A stretch of DNA of 64,000 nucleotides from JAGVSR01 sp031413815 (lineage in GTDB: Bacteria; Pseudomonadota; Alphaproteobacteria; Rhizobiales; Hyphomicrobiaceae). The stretch lies in contig JANOFU010000093.1 in assembly GCA_031413815.1 (NCBI GenBank), positions 7,119-71,118 of the forward strand. Reading direction: 5' to 3'. The notes beneath the pieces are model-generated. The model was not told where the DNA came from. It made no database searches and was given only the letters and a program-made list of their open reading frames with translations. The first letter of the stretch is position 1. The number at the start of each line of letters is the position of its first letter. This document shows, piece by piece, positions 21,304 to 29,655 of the stretch. Position numbers and translations under genes: made by a program.

Positions 21304-21858
21304 GTGTTTATCCAGACCGAAGCGACCCCCAATCCGGTGACGCTCAAGTTCATTCCCGGCAAGCCGGTGCTCGCCAGCGGCACTGCCGATTTCCGCTCGC
21401 GCAGCGAAGCCGCGGCCTCGCCACTCGCGCAGCGCCTGTTCGACATTGACGGCGTCGAGGGCGTGTTCCTCGGCTCGGACTTCATCTCCGTGACGAAGTC
21501 GGATACGGAATGGCAGCACATCAAACCGATGGTGCTGGGTGCCATCATGGAGCACTACTTGTCGGGCGTGGCCGTTGCCAGCTCCGACGGTGCCAACGAC
21601 GAATCCGAAGGCAACTTCGACCCGGCGGATGCCGAGACAGTCGCCACCATCAAGGACCTTTTGGAAACGCGCGTGCGGCCGGCCGTTGCGCAAGACGGCG
21701 GCGACATCACCTTCCACGGGTTCCGCGATGGCATCGTCTACTTGAAGATGCGCGGCGCCTGCTCGGGCTGCCCATCGTCGACGGCGACCCTGCGCCACGG
21801 CATCGAAAACCTCCTGCGCCACTTCTGCCCCGAAGTGCAAGAGGTCCAGGCAGCTTAA
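21304..21858 (+). CDS. NifU family Fe-S cluster carrier (Nfu)
   Basis: Iron-sulfur carrier protein (184 aa). The N-terminal Nfu domain begins 'FIQTEATPNPVTLKFIPG', and the C-terminal NifU domain holds the cluster-binding CxxC in GACSGCPSS (about residues 155-160). This two-domain form without an IscU-like part is the alphaproteobacterial/mitochondrial NFU1 type, delivering [4Fe-4S] clusters to target enzymes. Start GTG 21304 follows 'AGGAGGCCTGAACC', a good ribosome site. Confidence 0.93.
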   Translation: MFIQTEATPNPVTLKFIPGKPVLASGTADFRSRSEAAASPLAQRLFDIDGVEGVFLGSDFISVTKSDTEWQHIKPMVLGAIMEHYLSGVAVASSDGANDESEGNFDPADAETVATIKDLLETRVRPAVAQDGGDITFHGFRDGIVYLKMRGACSGCPSSTATLRHGIENLLRHFCPEVQEVQAA

Positions 21859-21882
21859 GCGCTCTCCGCCTCCCTATTGAAG

Positions 21883-22014
21883 CCCGTCATCCCGTGCGCA
21901 TCGCGGCGATGAAATCGGTGCGGTGCAGACACGGGATCTCTCTAGATTGGTCAATCTGTAAGAACCCGCGTCTGCGACGCAACGCAAGCGCTGCATCGCG
22001 CGCGGTATGACGGG
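21883..22014 (+). repeat. nested inverted-repeat element between nfu and the nitroreductase gene
   Basis: Outer arms CCCGTCATCCCGTGCGC (21883-21899) and 21998-22014 match as inverted repeats at 15 of 17 positions. Inside, CAGACACGGG (21926-21935) pairs with 21965-21974 at 9 of 10. The CCCGTCAT...ATGACGGG ends are like the dispersed palindromic repeats common in alphaproteobacteria. It has no coding capacity and would form a branched fold-back of about 132 bases. Confidence 0.6.
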
Positions 22015-22037
22015 TGATCAACAATTGGAGTATGGCC

Positions 22038-22628
22038 ATGACTACCCGCCTCGACACCGCCACCCTCAACCAGTTGTTCTTCGACGCGCGTTCGCACAAC
22101 GCCTGGCAACCGCGTGACGTGACGGATGGCACGCTGCGCGAGTTGGTCGACCTCATGAAGTGGGCGCCAACGAGCGCCAACTGCAGCCCTGCGCGCATCG
22201 TGTTCGTCAAGTCCGCGGAGGCTAAAGCGCGTTTGAAGCCGCTCCTGATGGACGGCAACGTCGAAAAAACGATGGCCGCACCCGTCACCGCCATCATTGG
22301 TCATGATCTGAAGTTTTACGATCATCTGCCCAAGCTCTTTCCGCACGCCGATGCGCGCAGCTGGTTTGCCGGCAACGACGACTTCGCCAACACGAGCGCA
22401 TTTCGCAACGGCACGCTGCAAGGAGGCTACTTCATTCTGGCGGCGCGCGCGTTGGGTCTCGACTGCGGCCCGATGTCAGGATTCAACAACGCCGGGGTCG
22501 ATGCTGAATTTTTCGGCGGCACGGATGTGACGTCAAATTTCCTTTGCAATCTGGGAACTGGCGATCCGGCCGGGTTGTTCCCGCGTTCGCCGCGGTTCGC
22601 GTTTGACGAGATCGCGAAAATCATCTGA
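22038..22628 (+). CDS. rutE: malonic semialdehyde reductase / nitroreductase family (RutE-like)
   Basis: FMN-dependent nitroreductase-family protein of 196 aa, the exact usual length of RutE, which reduces malonic semialdehyde to 3-hydroxypropionate in pyrimidine breakdown. Recognisable parts are LNQLFFDARSHNAW, the FMN-binding 'LMKWAPTSANCSPARIVFV', and the C-terminal NLGTGDPAGLFPRSPR. No other rut gene is nearby, so it may serve as a general quinone or aldehyde reductase here. ATG 22038 is used because GGAG lies seven bases before it. Confidence 0.82.
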   Translation: MTTRLDTATLNQLFFDARSHNAWQPRDVTDGTLRELVDLMKWAPTSANCSPARIVFVKSAEAKARLKPLLMDGNVEKTMAAPVTAIIGHDLKFYDHLPKLFPHADARSWFAGNDDFANTSAFRNGTLQGGYFILAARALGLDCGPMSGFNNAGVDAEFFGGTDVTSNFLCNLGTGDPAGLFPRSPRFAFDEIAKII

Positions 22629-22686
22629 GCCGATGTGACAGCCTTTTTGGCTGACGGCGCGCCAACCGCAGCGTATAGCTGCCTCC

Positions 22687-23385
22687 ATGAATGTCCTTGC
22701 CCTCGATACCTGTTTTGGCGCGTGCTCGGTTGCGGTTGGCGTTGGACTTGGAGGTCCGTCACCGAGGACCGAAGAATTTTTCGAGCCGATGTCCTCAGGT
22801 CAAGCCGAACGCCTCGTGCCGATGATCGAGGAAGCATTAGTGGCGGCGAAGCTTTCGATGGGCGATATCGACCGGATCGCCGTGACAACGGGACCTGGCA
22901 CCTTCACAGGAACCCGGATCTGTGTGGCGGCAGCGCGTGCGCTGGCCCTGTCACACAAGATCCCAATCGTAGAGTACTCAAGCCTAGAAGTTTTGGCCCA
23001 TCATCAAGTGCTCGTTGACGCGTTCAAGGACCGCGATGTGCTGGTTGCGATGCATCCCACTCGCGGCGAGACTTACGTTCAGCATTTCGCAGGCGCAGAC
23101 CGCAAAGCGAAATCGGAGCCGATGATGTTGCGTTTCGAAGATGCCGCAAAATTGGGAGGCCCACGGGCGATTGCCGTCGTTGGGTCTGCCGCAGATGCCG
23201 TCGTCGCGGCCGCTGGGCCGCGCGACATCAGCGCTGCTCACCAAAATCTTCTGCCGCGCATTGGCGACATTCTCTGGACCGCCGCGAACCGCGCACCACT
23301 CACCGCACCACCCCGCCCGCTGTACCTCCGCCCGCCCGACGCCAAACCGCAGGACGGCAAATCGCTTCCAAGGGCTCCGCTATGA
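22687..23385 (+). CDS. tsaB: tRNA t6A37 biosynthesis protein TsaB
   Basis: ASKHA-fold partner of TsaD in making N6-threonylcarbamoyladenosine at position 37 of ANN-decoding tRNAs (232 aa). It has the N-terminal LALDTCFGACSVAV phosphate-type motif and the conserved TGPGTFTGTRI segment. It overlaps rimI by four bases (ATGA), the standard tsaB-rimI pair. Confidence 0.94.
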   Translation: MNVLALDTCFGACSVAVGVGLGGPSPRTEEFFEPMSSGQAERLVPMIEEALVAAKLSMGDIDRIAVTTGPGTFTGTRICVAAARALALSHKIPIVEYSSLEVLAHHQVLVDAFKDRDVLVAMHPTRGETYVQHFAGADRKAKSEPMMLRFEDAAKLGGPRAIAVVGSAADAVVAAAGPRDISAAHQNLLPRIGDILWTAANRAPLTAPPRPLYLRPPDAKPQDGKSLPRAPL

Positions 23386-23870
23386 CCGAGACCACACCGC
23401 CGCAGCTCGATCCCCGCTATGTCAGTCTGTTGTGGGCCGGTGCCGACCGCGCCGAAGATATGGCCGCACTCCACGCCAAGCTGTTCGATCCGCCGTGGGA
23501 TGCCGATAGTCTGCGCACGTCCCTCGATCACCCGGCGTCGACCGCGTTCGTTGCCACCCTCGGCGGGCCAAGCAACGTCGTCGGCTTCATCATCGCGCAG
23601 ATCGTGGCTGACGAGGCTGAGATCCTGACCATCGGCGTCGCGCCCGAGTACCAAAAGAACGGCATCGGCCGGCAGCTTGTGGAGGGGTTGGCTCGGGCCC
23701 TGTCTCGTGCAGAGGTTAAGCGGCTCTATCTTGAAGTGGCCGCCGACAATAACGCAGCTGGCTCGCTCTATACACAGGCCGGGTTCGCATTAACCGGCCG
23801 GCGCGCTGCCTACTATGAGCGCAAGACCGGGCCAGCGGTGGACGCCATGACGATGTCGCGCACGTTGTAG
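23382..23870 (+). CDS. rimI: ribosomal protein S18-alanine N-acetyltransferase (RimI)
   Basis: GNAT acetyltransferase (162 aa). Motif A for acetyl-CoA binding is 'IGVAPEYQKNGIGRQLVEG', followed by VAADNNAAGSLYTQAGF, the usual C-terminal GNAT motif. It acetylates the N-terminus of S18 in model species, and its substrate here is inferred. Translationally coupled to tsaB and followed by fur. Confidence 0.92.
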   Translation: MTETTPPQLDPRYVSLLWAGADRAEDMAALHAKLFDPPWDADSLRTSLDHPASTAFVATLGGPSNVVGFIIAQIVADEAEILTIGVAPEYQKNGIGRQLVEGLARALSRAEVKRLYLEVAADNNAAGSLYTQAGFALTGRRAAYYERKTGPAVDAMTMSRTL

Positions 23871-23972
23871 CGTCTCATCAACCACCTGTTCCGGTGCGCG
23901 ATGGACGCCCCAGCGGGCAACTTCTATAACGGTTGGGCCTTGAGATTCGTCCACCGTAGCCCGCTGCCGGAC

Positions 23973-24419
23973 ATGACCTTGACCAAAACCAAAGTACCGA
24001 CGGGACTGGAAGTGCTGTGCACGCAGCACGGGCTGCGCATGACCGGCCAGCGCCGTGTCATCACGCGCGTGCTGGCAGAAGCGCACGATCACCCGGACGC
24101 CGACGAGGTTTACAGGCGTGCCAACGCTATTGATGGGCGCATTTCCCTATCGACGGTTTATCGCACGGTGAAGCTGCTTGAGACCAAAGGCATTCTGGAA
24201 AAGCACGAATTCGGACATGGCCGCGCGCGCTATGAAGCCTCGCAGCGTGGCCATCATGACCATCTGATTGACGTCGCCACGGGCCGCGTCATCGAGTTCA
24301 AAAACGAAGCAATCGAGAAGCTGCAGGAGCAGATTGCGCGTCAGCATGGCTACAAGTTGATCGGCCATCGCCTTGAACTCTACGGCGTTGCTATCAAGCC
24401 GCCGAAGAAGACGCCATGA
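23973..24419 (+). CDS. fur: Fur family transcriptional regulator (Fur/Mur)
   Basis: Metal-responsive repressor (148 aa) with an N-terminal winged helix (RMTGQRRVITRVL ... STVYRTVKLLE) and a dimerisation/metal domain containing GHHDHLIDVATGRVIEF. The paired CxxC zinc sites seen in enteric Fur are absent; in the Hyphomicrobiales such proteins act as the manganese-responsive Mur or as Fur. It lacks the HHH haem motif of Irr. ATG 23973 fits family length; an open frame upstream to 23901 is probably untranslated. Location rimI-fur-plsC-miaB is conserved in the order (recalled). Confidence 0.88.
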   Translation: MTLTKTKVPTGLEVLCTQHGLRMTGQRRVITRVLAEAHDHPDADEVYRRANAIDGRISLSTVYRTVKLLETKGILEKHEFGHGRARYEASQRGHHDHLIDVATGRVIEFKNEAIEKLQEQIARQHGYKLIGHRLELYGVAIKPPKKTP

Positions 24420-24455
24420 GCGATCGCCGTTTGCGCGCGCCGAGTGGGTGATGCG

Positions 24456-25331
24456 ATGGGCACGTTGCGTGCGGCCTCAATTCTCTCCGGTTTTTTGGCA
24501 CTGACCCTTCCGCTGATGCCGGTGCAAGCGGTTCTGGTGCGCGTGTCGACCAAAGCCGCGCGCGGCTTTCCCCACTGGTATCACCGGCAGGTGTGCAAAA
24601 TCATCGGCGTGCGGCTCGACATTCAAGGCGCCGTCGTCCGCGATGCACCGGTCCTGCTGATTGCCAACCATTCATCGTGGCTCGACATTCCGGTGTTGTC
24701 GGCGGTGGCGCCGGTCTCGTTCGTGGCCAAGAAGGAAGTCGGGTCCTGGCCGTTCGTGTCGTCGCTTGCGCGGCTGCAGAGAACCGTTTTTGTCGATCGT
24801 CAGCGCCGCTCCGCCGTTGGTGAGACCGCCGGGGAAATCGCGCAGCGGCTCGCCAGCGGCGATGCCATTGTGCTGTTTGCTGAAGGCACCTCAAGCGACG
24901 GCAATCGCGTGCTGCCATTCCTGTCGTCGCTATTTGCTGCGGCCAAGCCATATTCAAGTGCACAACAATCGGGCTCGCGCGCCGTCGTTCAAACGATCTC
25001 GGTCGTCTACACACACCTGCACGGGGTCCCGTTCGGGCGCGCCGACCGTCCGCATACCGGCTGGTATGGGGATATGGAGATGCAAAGTCATGCCTGGGCG
25101 CTGCTGAAAGGCGGCCCACTCACCGTATCGATCACTGTTGGGCCGCCGGTCCCGCTCGATCAGTTCCGCGATCGCAAGGATCTGGCTGAAAGAACGGAGT
25201 TTGCCGTTCGCGAGCAGGTTGTGCGCACGCTGAGAGCACGACCGGCTGACGAGCCGCTGACTGTGGTGCGTCCGCCGCAATCTCCGCGGAAATCGCCCGT
25301 GCGCACCGCCGCCAGTTCAAATTGGCAGTAA
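24456..25331 (+). CDS. plsC: 1-acyl-sn-glycerol-3-phosphate acyltransferase
   Basis: Membrane-associated lysophosphatidic acid acyltransferase (291 aa) making phosphatidic acid. It has an N-terminal hydrophobic segment (about residues 6-26), the catalytic HX4D motif in NHSSWLDIP, and the substrate-binding EGTSSDG motif. It may be OlsA-like, since PlsC paralogues make ornithine lipids in this order and an OlsB-like gene is present at 55.4 kb. An in-frame GTG at 24444 is an alternative start. Confidence 0.88.
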   Translation: MGTLRAASILSGFLALTLPLMPVQAVLVRVSTKAARGFPHWYHRQVCKIIGVRLDIQGAVVRDAPVLLIANHSSWLDIPVLSAVAPVSFVAKKEVGSWPFVSSLARLQRTVFVDRQRRSAVGETAGEIAQRLASGDAIVLFAEGTSSDGNRVLPFLSSLFAAAKPYSSAQQSGSRAVVQTISVVYTHLHGVPFGRADRPHTGWYGDMEMQSHAWALLKGGPLTVSITVGPPVPLDQFRDRKDLAERTEFAVREQVVRTLRARPADEPLTVVRPPQSPRKSPVRTAASSNWQ

Positions 25332-25488
25332 GACAGTTGTTCACAACGGGTTGCGATCCAGGACTGGACTCAGCCGTCCAGAAATGGTGCAGTGCAACAA
25401 TAATGTTGTAACTTCTGCGTTAACGGGATTGGAATTGGCCTTGGTTAAGCTCAACCTTCCCATTTCAGCGTCGAATAAGGACGGCGGC

Positions 25489-26832
25489 ATGGCCGGCGCC
25501 AAGAAGGTATTCGTCAAGACGTTCGGTTGCCAAATGAACGTCTACGACAGCGAACGCATGACCGAGGCGCTGACGGCCGAGGGCTACTCCGAGACCGCAA
25601 CCGTTGAAGACGCTGACCTCGTCATTCTCAACACCTGCCACATTCGCGAGAAGGCTGTCGAAAAAGTCTACTCGGATCTCGGCCGCATCCGCCAAGTCAA
25701 AGAGGCGCGTGAACTGGCTGGCAAATCGACCGTGGTGACGGTAGCTGGCTGCGTGGCGCAAGCCGAAGGATCTGAGATCTCGCGCCGCGCGCCGGTCGTT
25801 GATCTCGTGGTCGGTCCGCAAAGCTATCATCGCCTACCCGAACTGCTGGGTGATCTGGCCCGTGGTGGCAAGCAACGCATCGAAACTGCGTTCCCAGACG
25901 AAGAAAAGTTTGCCCATCTTCCCGCCGACCGGCAGGTGAAGTCTCCAGCGGCGTTCCTCACGGTTCAGGAAGGCTGCGATAAGTTCTGCACGTTCTGCGT
26001 CGTGCCCTATACCCGCGGCATGGAGTATTCGCGCAGCGTTGCCGATCTTGAAAAAGAAGCCCGCCGCCTCGTTGCCAAGGGCGTGCGCGAACTGACGCTG
26101 CTTGGCCAGAACGTCAACGCCTATCACGGCGAAAATCACGCAGGACGGCCCGTTTCATTGGCGAATTTGATTGCGCACCTCAGCCAGATCGACGGCCTTG
26201 AGCGCATCCGCTACATGACCAGTCATCCACGTGACATGGGCGATGATCTCATCGCCGCCCACGGCAGCAACGCCAAGCTGATGCCGTATCTTCATTTGCC
26301 GGTGCAGTCGGGTTCCGATCGCATTCTCGCGGCCATGAACCGTAAGCATACAGCGGTCCACTACGTGCGAATCATCGAGAAGGTGCGCGCCGCCCGGCCC
26401 GATATCGCGCTGTCGACCGACATCATTGTCGGCTTCCCAGGCGAGACCGATGCCGATTTCCAGGCGACGCTGGACCTCGTTTCCAGCATTGGCTTTGCGC
26501 AATCGTTTTCCTTCAAGTACAGCCCGCGCCCCGGCACACCAGCGGCCACCATCGACGGGCAATTGTCCGAAGACGTCAAGAACGAGCGGCTGCAGCGGCT
26601 GCAGGATATGCTCGAAGCTCAACAGCAGCAGTTCAACACGGCCAGCGTCGGCAAGACGCTGCCCGTGCTCTTCGAACGCACCAGCCGCAACGACGGCTAT
26701 CTGGTCGGCCGTTCACCCTATTTGCAGCTGGTTCACGCCGAGGCGGACCCCCGCTGGCTGGGGCGCATCATGCCTGTTGCAATCTCTAGCTGTAGCAGCA
26801 ACAGTCTTTCAGGTGTCGTCAGACCCTCATAA
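25489..26832 (+). CDS. miaB: tRNA-2-methylthio-N6-dimethylallyladenosine synthase MiaB
   Basis: Radical-SAM methylthiotransferase (447 aa) modifying A37 of UNN-decoding tRNAs. The N-terminal UPF0004 domain carries the auxiliary-cluster cysteines (in FGCQMN, NTCHIRE and GCVAQ). The radical-SAM CxxxCxxC is in GCDKFCTFCVVPYTRG, and a TRAM domain ends the protein. ATG 25489 matches the MiaB N-terminus (MAGAKKVFVKTFGCQMN). The open frame reaches back to 25351, but that region is not MiaB-like. Confidence 0.95.
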   Translation: MAGAKKVFVKTFGCQMNVYDSERMTEALTAEGYSETATVEDADLVILNTCHIREKAVEKVYSDLGRIRQVKEARELAGKSTVVTVAGCVAQAEGSEISRRAPVVDLVVGPQSYHRLPELLGDLARGGKQRIETAFPDEEKFAHLPADRQVKSPAAFLTVQEGCDKFCTFCVVPYTRGMEYSRSVADLEKEARRLVAKGVRELTLLGQNVNAYHGENHAGRPVSLANLIAHLSQIDGLERIRYMTSHPRDMGDDLIAAHGSNAKLMPYLHLPVQSGSDRILAAMNRKHTAVHYVRIIEKVRAARPDIALSTDIIVGFPGETDADFQATLDLVSSIGFAQSFSFKYSPRPGTPAATIDGQLSEDVKNERLQRLQDMLEAQQQQFNTASVGKTLPVLFERTSRNDGYLVGRSPYLQLVHAEADPRWLGRIMPVAISSCSSNSLSGVVRPS

Positions 26833-26965
26833 GACTCAAGTCATGTCGTGAACGAGCAGTGCAATGACCGGCTGGAGGCTTTGCGTCCGGGTGACGCCGC
26901 CCTATGATGCATCCGGTTCGGTGCACGTGCGAGTCAGTGCGCAAAGCAGCCAGCAGGAGACCTGA

Positions 26966-27973
26966 TTGAGCGGATTTCGCGGGCAAGCCGCACCAGGCGC
27001 CGGACGAGCGCCCAAGTCGCAGACGGCAACAGCAAAAGTTGTCGTTCCTTTCGAGGACAATCGTGCGCTCACGAGCGTGCTGGGGGAGTTCGACGCTCAC
27101 CTCGCCCTGCTCGAAGACCGCTTCGGCATCGAGGCGCACGCCCTTGGCAATGTGGTCACACTAACCGGCTCGGAGCCAAGCTGCGCTCTTGCGCGCGGCG
27201 TGCTCGAGGAGATTTACAAGCGCGCGCTCAAAGGTGAGGCGATCAGTTCCGGCGATTTTGACGGGCTTATCCGCCACGCGCGGACGGAAAGCACCCCGTC
27301 CGAGGGTCAGGCACAGATCGCAACGCGCCGCCGCGTCGTCAAGGCCCGGACGCAAGCACAAAGCGCCTACATCCGTGCGCTCGACAAAGTTGATCTCGTG
27401 TTTGGTGTCGGCCCTGCGGGCACCGGCAAGACCTATCTTGCGGTTGCCTACGCAGCGCAGTGTCTTGAGCGCGGTATGATCGAGCGCATTATTCTCTCGC
27501 GTCCCGCTGTTGAGGCGGGCGAACGCCTGGGGTTCTTGCCCGGCGACATGAGAGAAAAAGTCGATCCCTATCTGCGGCCCCTGTACGATGCGCTGGATGA
27601 CGTGCTGCCGCCGGAGAAGGTCGAGCGCGATCTGGAAACCGGCGTCATCGAAATTGCGCCGCTAGCCTTTATGCGCGGGCGCACGCTCGCCAACGCGTTC
27701 GTAATCCTGGACGAAGCCCAGAACACGACGGCCATGCAAATGAAAATGTTCCTGACCCGCTTGGGAGAAAACTCCAAGATGGTTGTGACGGGCGACCCCT
27801 CTCAAATCGACTTGCCGCCCGGCGTCAAGTCCGGCCTCGACGAAGCAGTTGGCTTGCTCGATGGCGTTGAGGGCATCGACGTCGTGCGCTTTTCGGCGGC
27901 TGATGTCGTCCGGCGCGATCTCGTCGCCAAGATCGTCGCAGCCTATGACCGGGCAAGCGGGAAGAAAGTCTGA
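26966..27973 (+). CDS. phoH: PhoH family protein
   Basis: P-loop ATPase (335 aa) of the PhoH/YbeZ group, associated with RNA metabolism through its partner YbeY. Walker A is GPAGTGKTYLA (about residue 145) and Walker B lies in FVILDEAQNTT, with GDPSQIDLP downstream. It starts at TTG 26966, supported by AGGAG eight bases before it. The stop overlaps the ybeY start by one base (TGATG). Confidence 0.94.
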   Translation: MSGFRGQAAPGAGRAPKSQTATAKVVVPFEDNRALTSVLGEFDAHLALLEDRFGIEAHALGNVVTLTGSEPSCALARGVLEEIYKRALKGEAISSGDFDGLIRHARTESTPSEGQAQIATRRRVVKARTQAQSAYIRALDKVDLVFGVGPAGTGKTYLAVAYAAQCLERGMIERIILSRPAVEAGERLGFLPGDMREKVDPYLRPLYDALDDVLPPEKVERDLETGVIEIAPLAFMRGRTLANAFVILDEAQNTTAMQMKMFLTRLGENSKMVVTGDPSQIDLPPGVKSGLDEAVGLLDGVEGIDVVRFSAADVVRRDLVAKIVAAYDRASGKKV

Positions 27974-28548
27974 TGCCCGACTCAAGCGACAGTCGAAGTT
28001 CGCGCGCTGAGCCATCAAAGCAATTCGAGTGGCTGACCGTCAGCGTCCTTCTTGACGACGGCCATTGGCCGAACTTCGAGGTCAGCGAGCGCTTGATTTT
28101 GTCCGCGGCCACAGCGTTGAGCGTCCACCCAGCGTTTCGGAAAAACAAGCCCGCGGAAGCCTGCGTAGCGTTGAGCAGTGACGCGGCGGTCCGCAAGCTC
28201 AACGCGAACTATCGCAAAAAAGATAAGCCGACGAATGTGCTGTCATTTCCGGCCAACCCATCATTCCCAAGAGACGTTGAAGGCATTTGCCAGCTCGGAG
28301 ACATTGTCATCGCCGGCGAAACAGTCGAGCGCGAATCCAGCGAGCAGGAGATTGCACCGGCCCATCATCTGCAGCATCTTGTCATACACGGGCTGCTCCA
28401 CCTGCTCGGCTACGATCATGAAACAAGCGCAGACGCCCGGAAGATGGAAGGCCTTGAGATTGAAATTCTGGCCGGCCTTGGCATTGCCAACCCGTATACA
28501 GAGCCTCTGATTGCTGCCGTTGAACCCGCAGCACGCACCACCGGTTGA
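27973..28548 (+). CDS. ybeY: endoribonuclease YbeY
   Basis: Zinc endoribonuclease (191 aa) for 16S rRNA 3'-end maturation and ribosome quality control. The signature HGLLHLLGYDH (H3xH5xH) is present near residue 140, followed by a glutamate in KMEGLE. The N-terminus is longer than in E. coli, as is normal in alphaproteobacteria. Coupled to phoH (one-base overlap) and followed by a CorC-type gene. Confidence 0.95.
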   Translation: MPDSSDSRSSRAEPSKQFEWLTVSVLLDDGHWPNFEVSERLILSAATALSVHPAFRKNKPAEACVALSSDAAVRKLNANYRKKDKPTNVLSFPANPSFPRDVEGICQLGDIVIAGETVERESSEQEIAPAHHLQHLVIHGLLHLLGYDHETSADARKMEGLEIEILAGLGIANPYTEPLIAAVEPAARTTG

Positions 28549-28569
28549 TTGGATTTTTACAAGACTCAC

Positions 28570-29646
28570 ATGACCAGCGACGCGACCAACGGCAAAATAA
28601 GTCCGGCACTGAATGGGGATGACGACACGCGCGCTTCGACGGCGCTCGGATGGTTTTCGGGGCTCCTTGCCCGTCTCGGCCTACAAGGCCAGCCGACGCT
28701 CCGCGATACGATTGAAGACGCGCTCAAAGCCGAGGCCACGGCCGGTGGTCCGTTTTCGACGGAAGAGCGAGCGATGCTCATTCGTCTGCTGCGGTTTGGT
28801 GCGAGCCGTGTCGATGACGTCATGGTGCCGCGCGCCGACATCATTGCCGTCGATGAAGGTGAGCCAATCCACGAACTCGTCATGACGTTTGAGGAGGCCG
28901 GTATCTCGCGCATCCCCGTGTTCCACGAAACACTCGATGATCCGCGCGGCATGATCCACATAAAGGATCTGTTCCGTTGGCTATCGGCGGAAGCAGCAGG
29001 CCGCCCGCTCATCGACCCGGCTGTGCGTGGCGAAGCCCGTTCTGAGACATCCAAGGCCGCGCCGGAAGTTGCAGGAGACGCTGCTCCGCCGCCAAAACCG
29101 GACCTGTCACGCCTGGATCTCACGCGGCCGATCTCGTCAGCCAAAATCCGCCGGCCCGTGCTCTACGTACCGCCGTCGATGCCAGCCATCAATTTGCTGA
29201 TCCGGATGCAAACCTCACGTGTGCACATGGCACTCGTCGTCGACGAATATGGCGGCACCGATGGGCTCGTGACCATTGAAGATCTGGTCGAGCAAATTGT
29301 CGGCAATATCGAAGACGAGCATGACGAGGAAGAAGCAGCCCACGTGGTCGACGATCCCAAGCTCGGTCTTGTGGCGTCCGGACGCACGCCCATCAGCGAA
29401 CTTGAGGAACGCTTCGGCCTGAAACTTTTGACCGCGGATGAAGAAGAAGACATCGATACGCTTGGCGGCTTGGTGTTCTCCATCGTTGGCCGCGTGCCGG
29501 CACGTGGCGAACTGGTGCGCCACGCCTCTGGTATTGAGTTTGAGATTCTCGACGCTGACCCCCGCCGCGTGAAGAAGCTGAAAATCCACAAACCGCGTAA
29601 GCCCGGTCCTGCCCCTGCGGGGCCAGGCCGTCCAGCAGCGTCTTGA
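28570..29646 (+). CDS. hemolysin family protein with CBS domains (CorC/TlyC-like)
   Basis: Cytoplasmic CBS-pair protein (358 aa) of the CorC/TlyC family. The first CBS motif begins 'VDDVMVPRADIIAVDEGE', the second around 'PSMPAINLLIRMQTSRVHMA', and a C-terminal CorC_HlyC transporter-associated domain follows (from ISELEERFGLKLL). No DUF21 membrane domain, so it is the short form found between ybeY and lnt. Role in Mg/Co transport or stress is family-level knowledge only. ATG 28570 is chosen; TTG 28549 directly after the ybeY stop is possible. Confidence 0.88.
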   Translation: MTSDATNGKISPALNGDDDTRASTALGWFSGLLARLGLQGQPTLRDTIEDALKAEATAGGPFSTEERAMLIRLLRFGASRVDDVMVPRADIIAVDEGEPIHELVMTFEEAGISRIPVFHETLDDPRGMIHIKDLFRWLSAEAAGRPLIDPAVRGEARSETSKAAPEVAGDAAPPPKPDLSRLDLTRPISSAKIRRPVLYVPPSMPAINLLIRMQTSRVHMALVVDEYGGTDGLVTIEDLVEQIVGNIEDEHDEEEAAHVVDDPKLGLVASGRTPISELEERFGLKLLTADEEEDIDTLGGLVFSIVGRVPARGELVRHASGIEFEILDADPRRVKKLKIHKPRKPGPAPAGPGRPAAS

Positions 29647-29655
29647 GGCGCTGGC

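Noticed and set aside
23901..23972. Upstream extension of fur
   Set aside because: The extra 24 residues do not resemble Fur N-termini, and ATG 23973 gives normal length.
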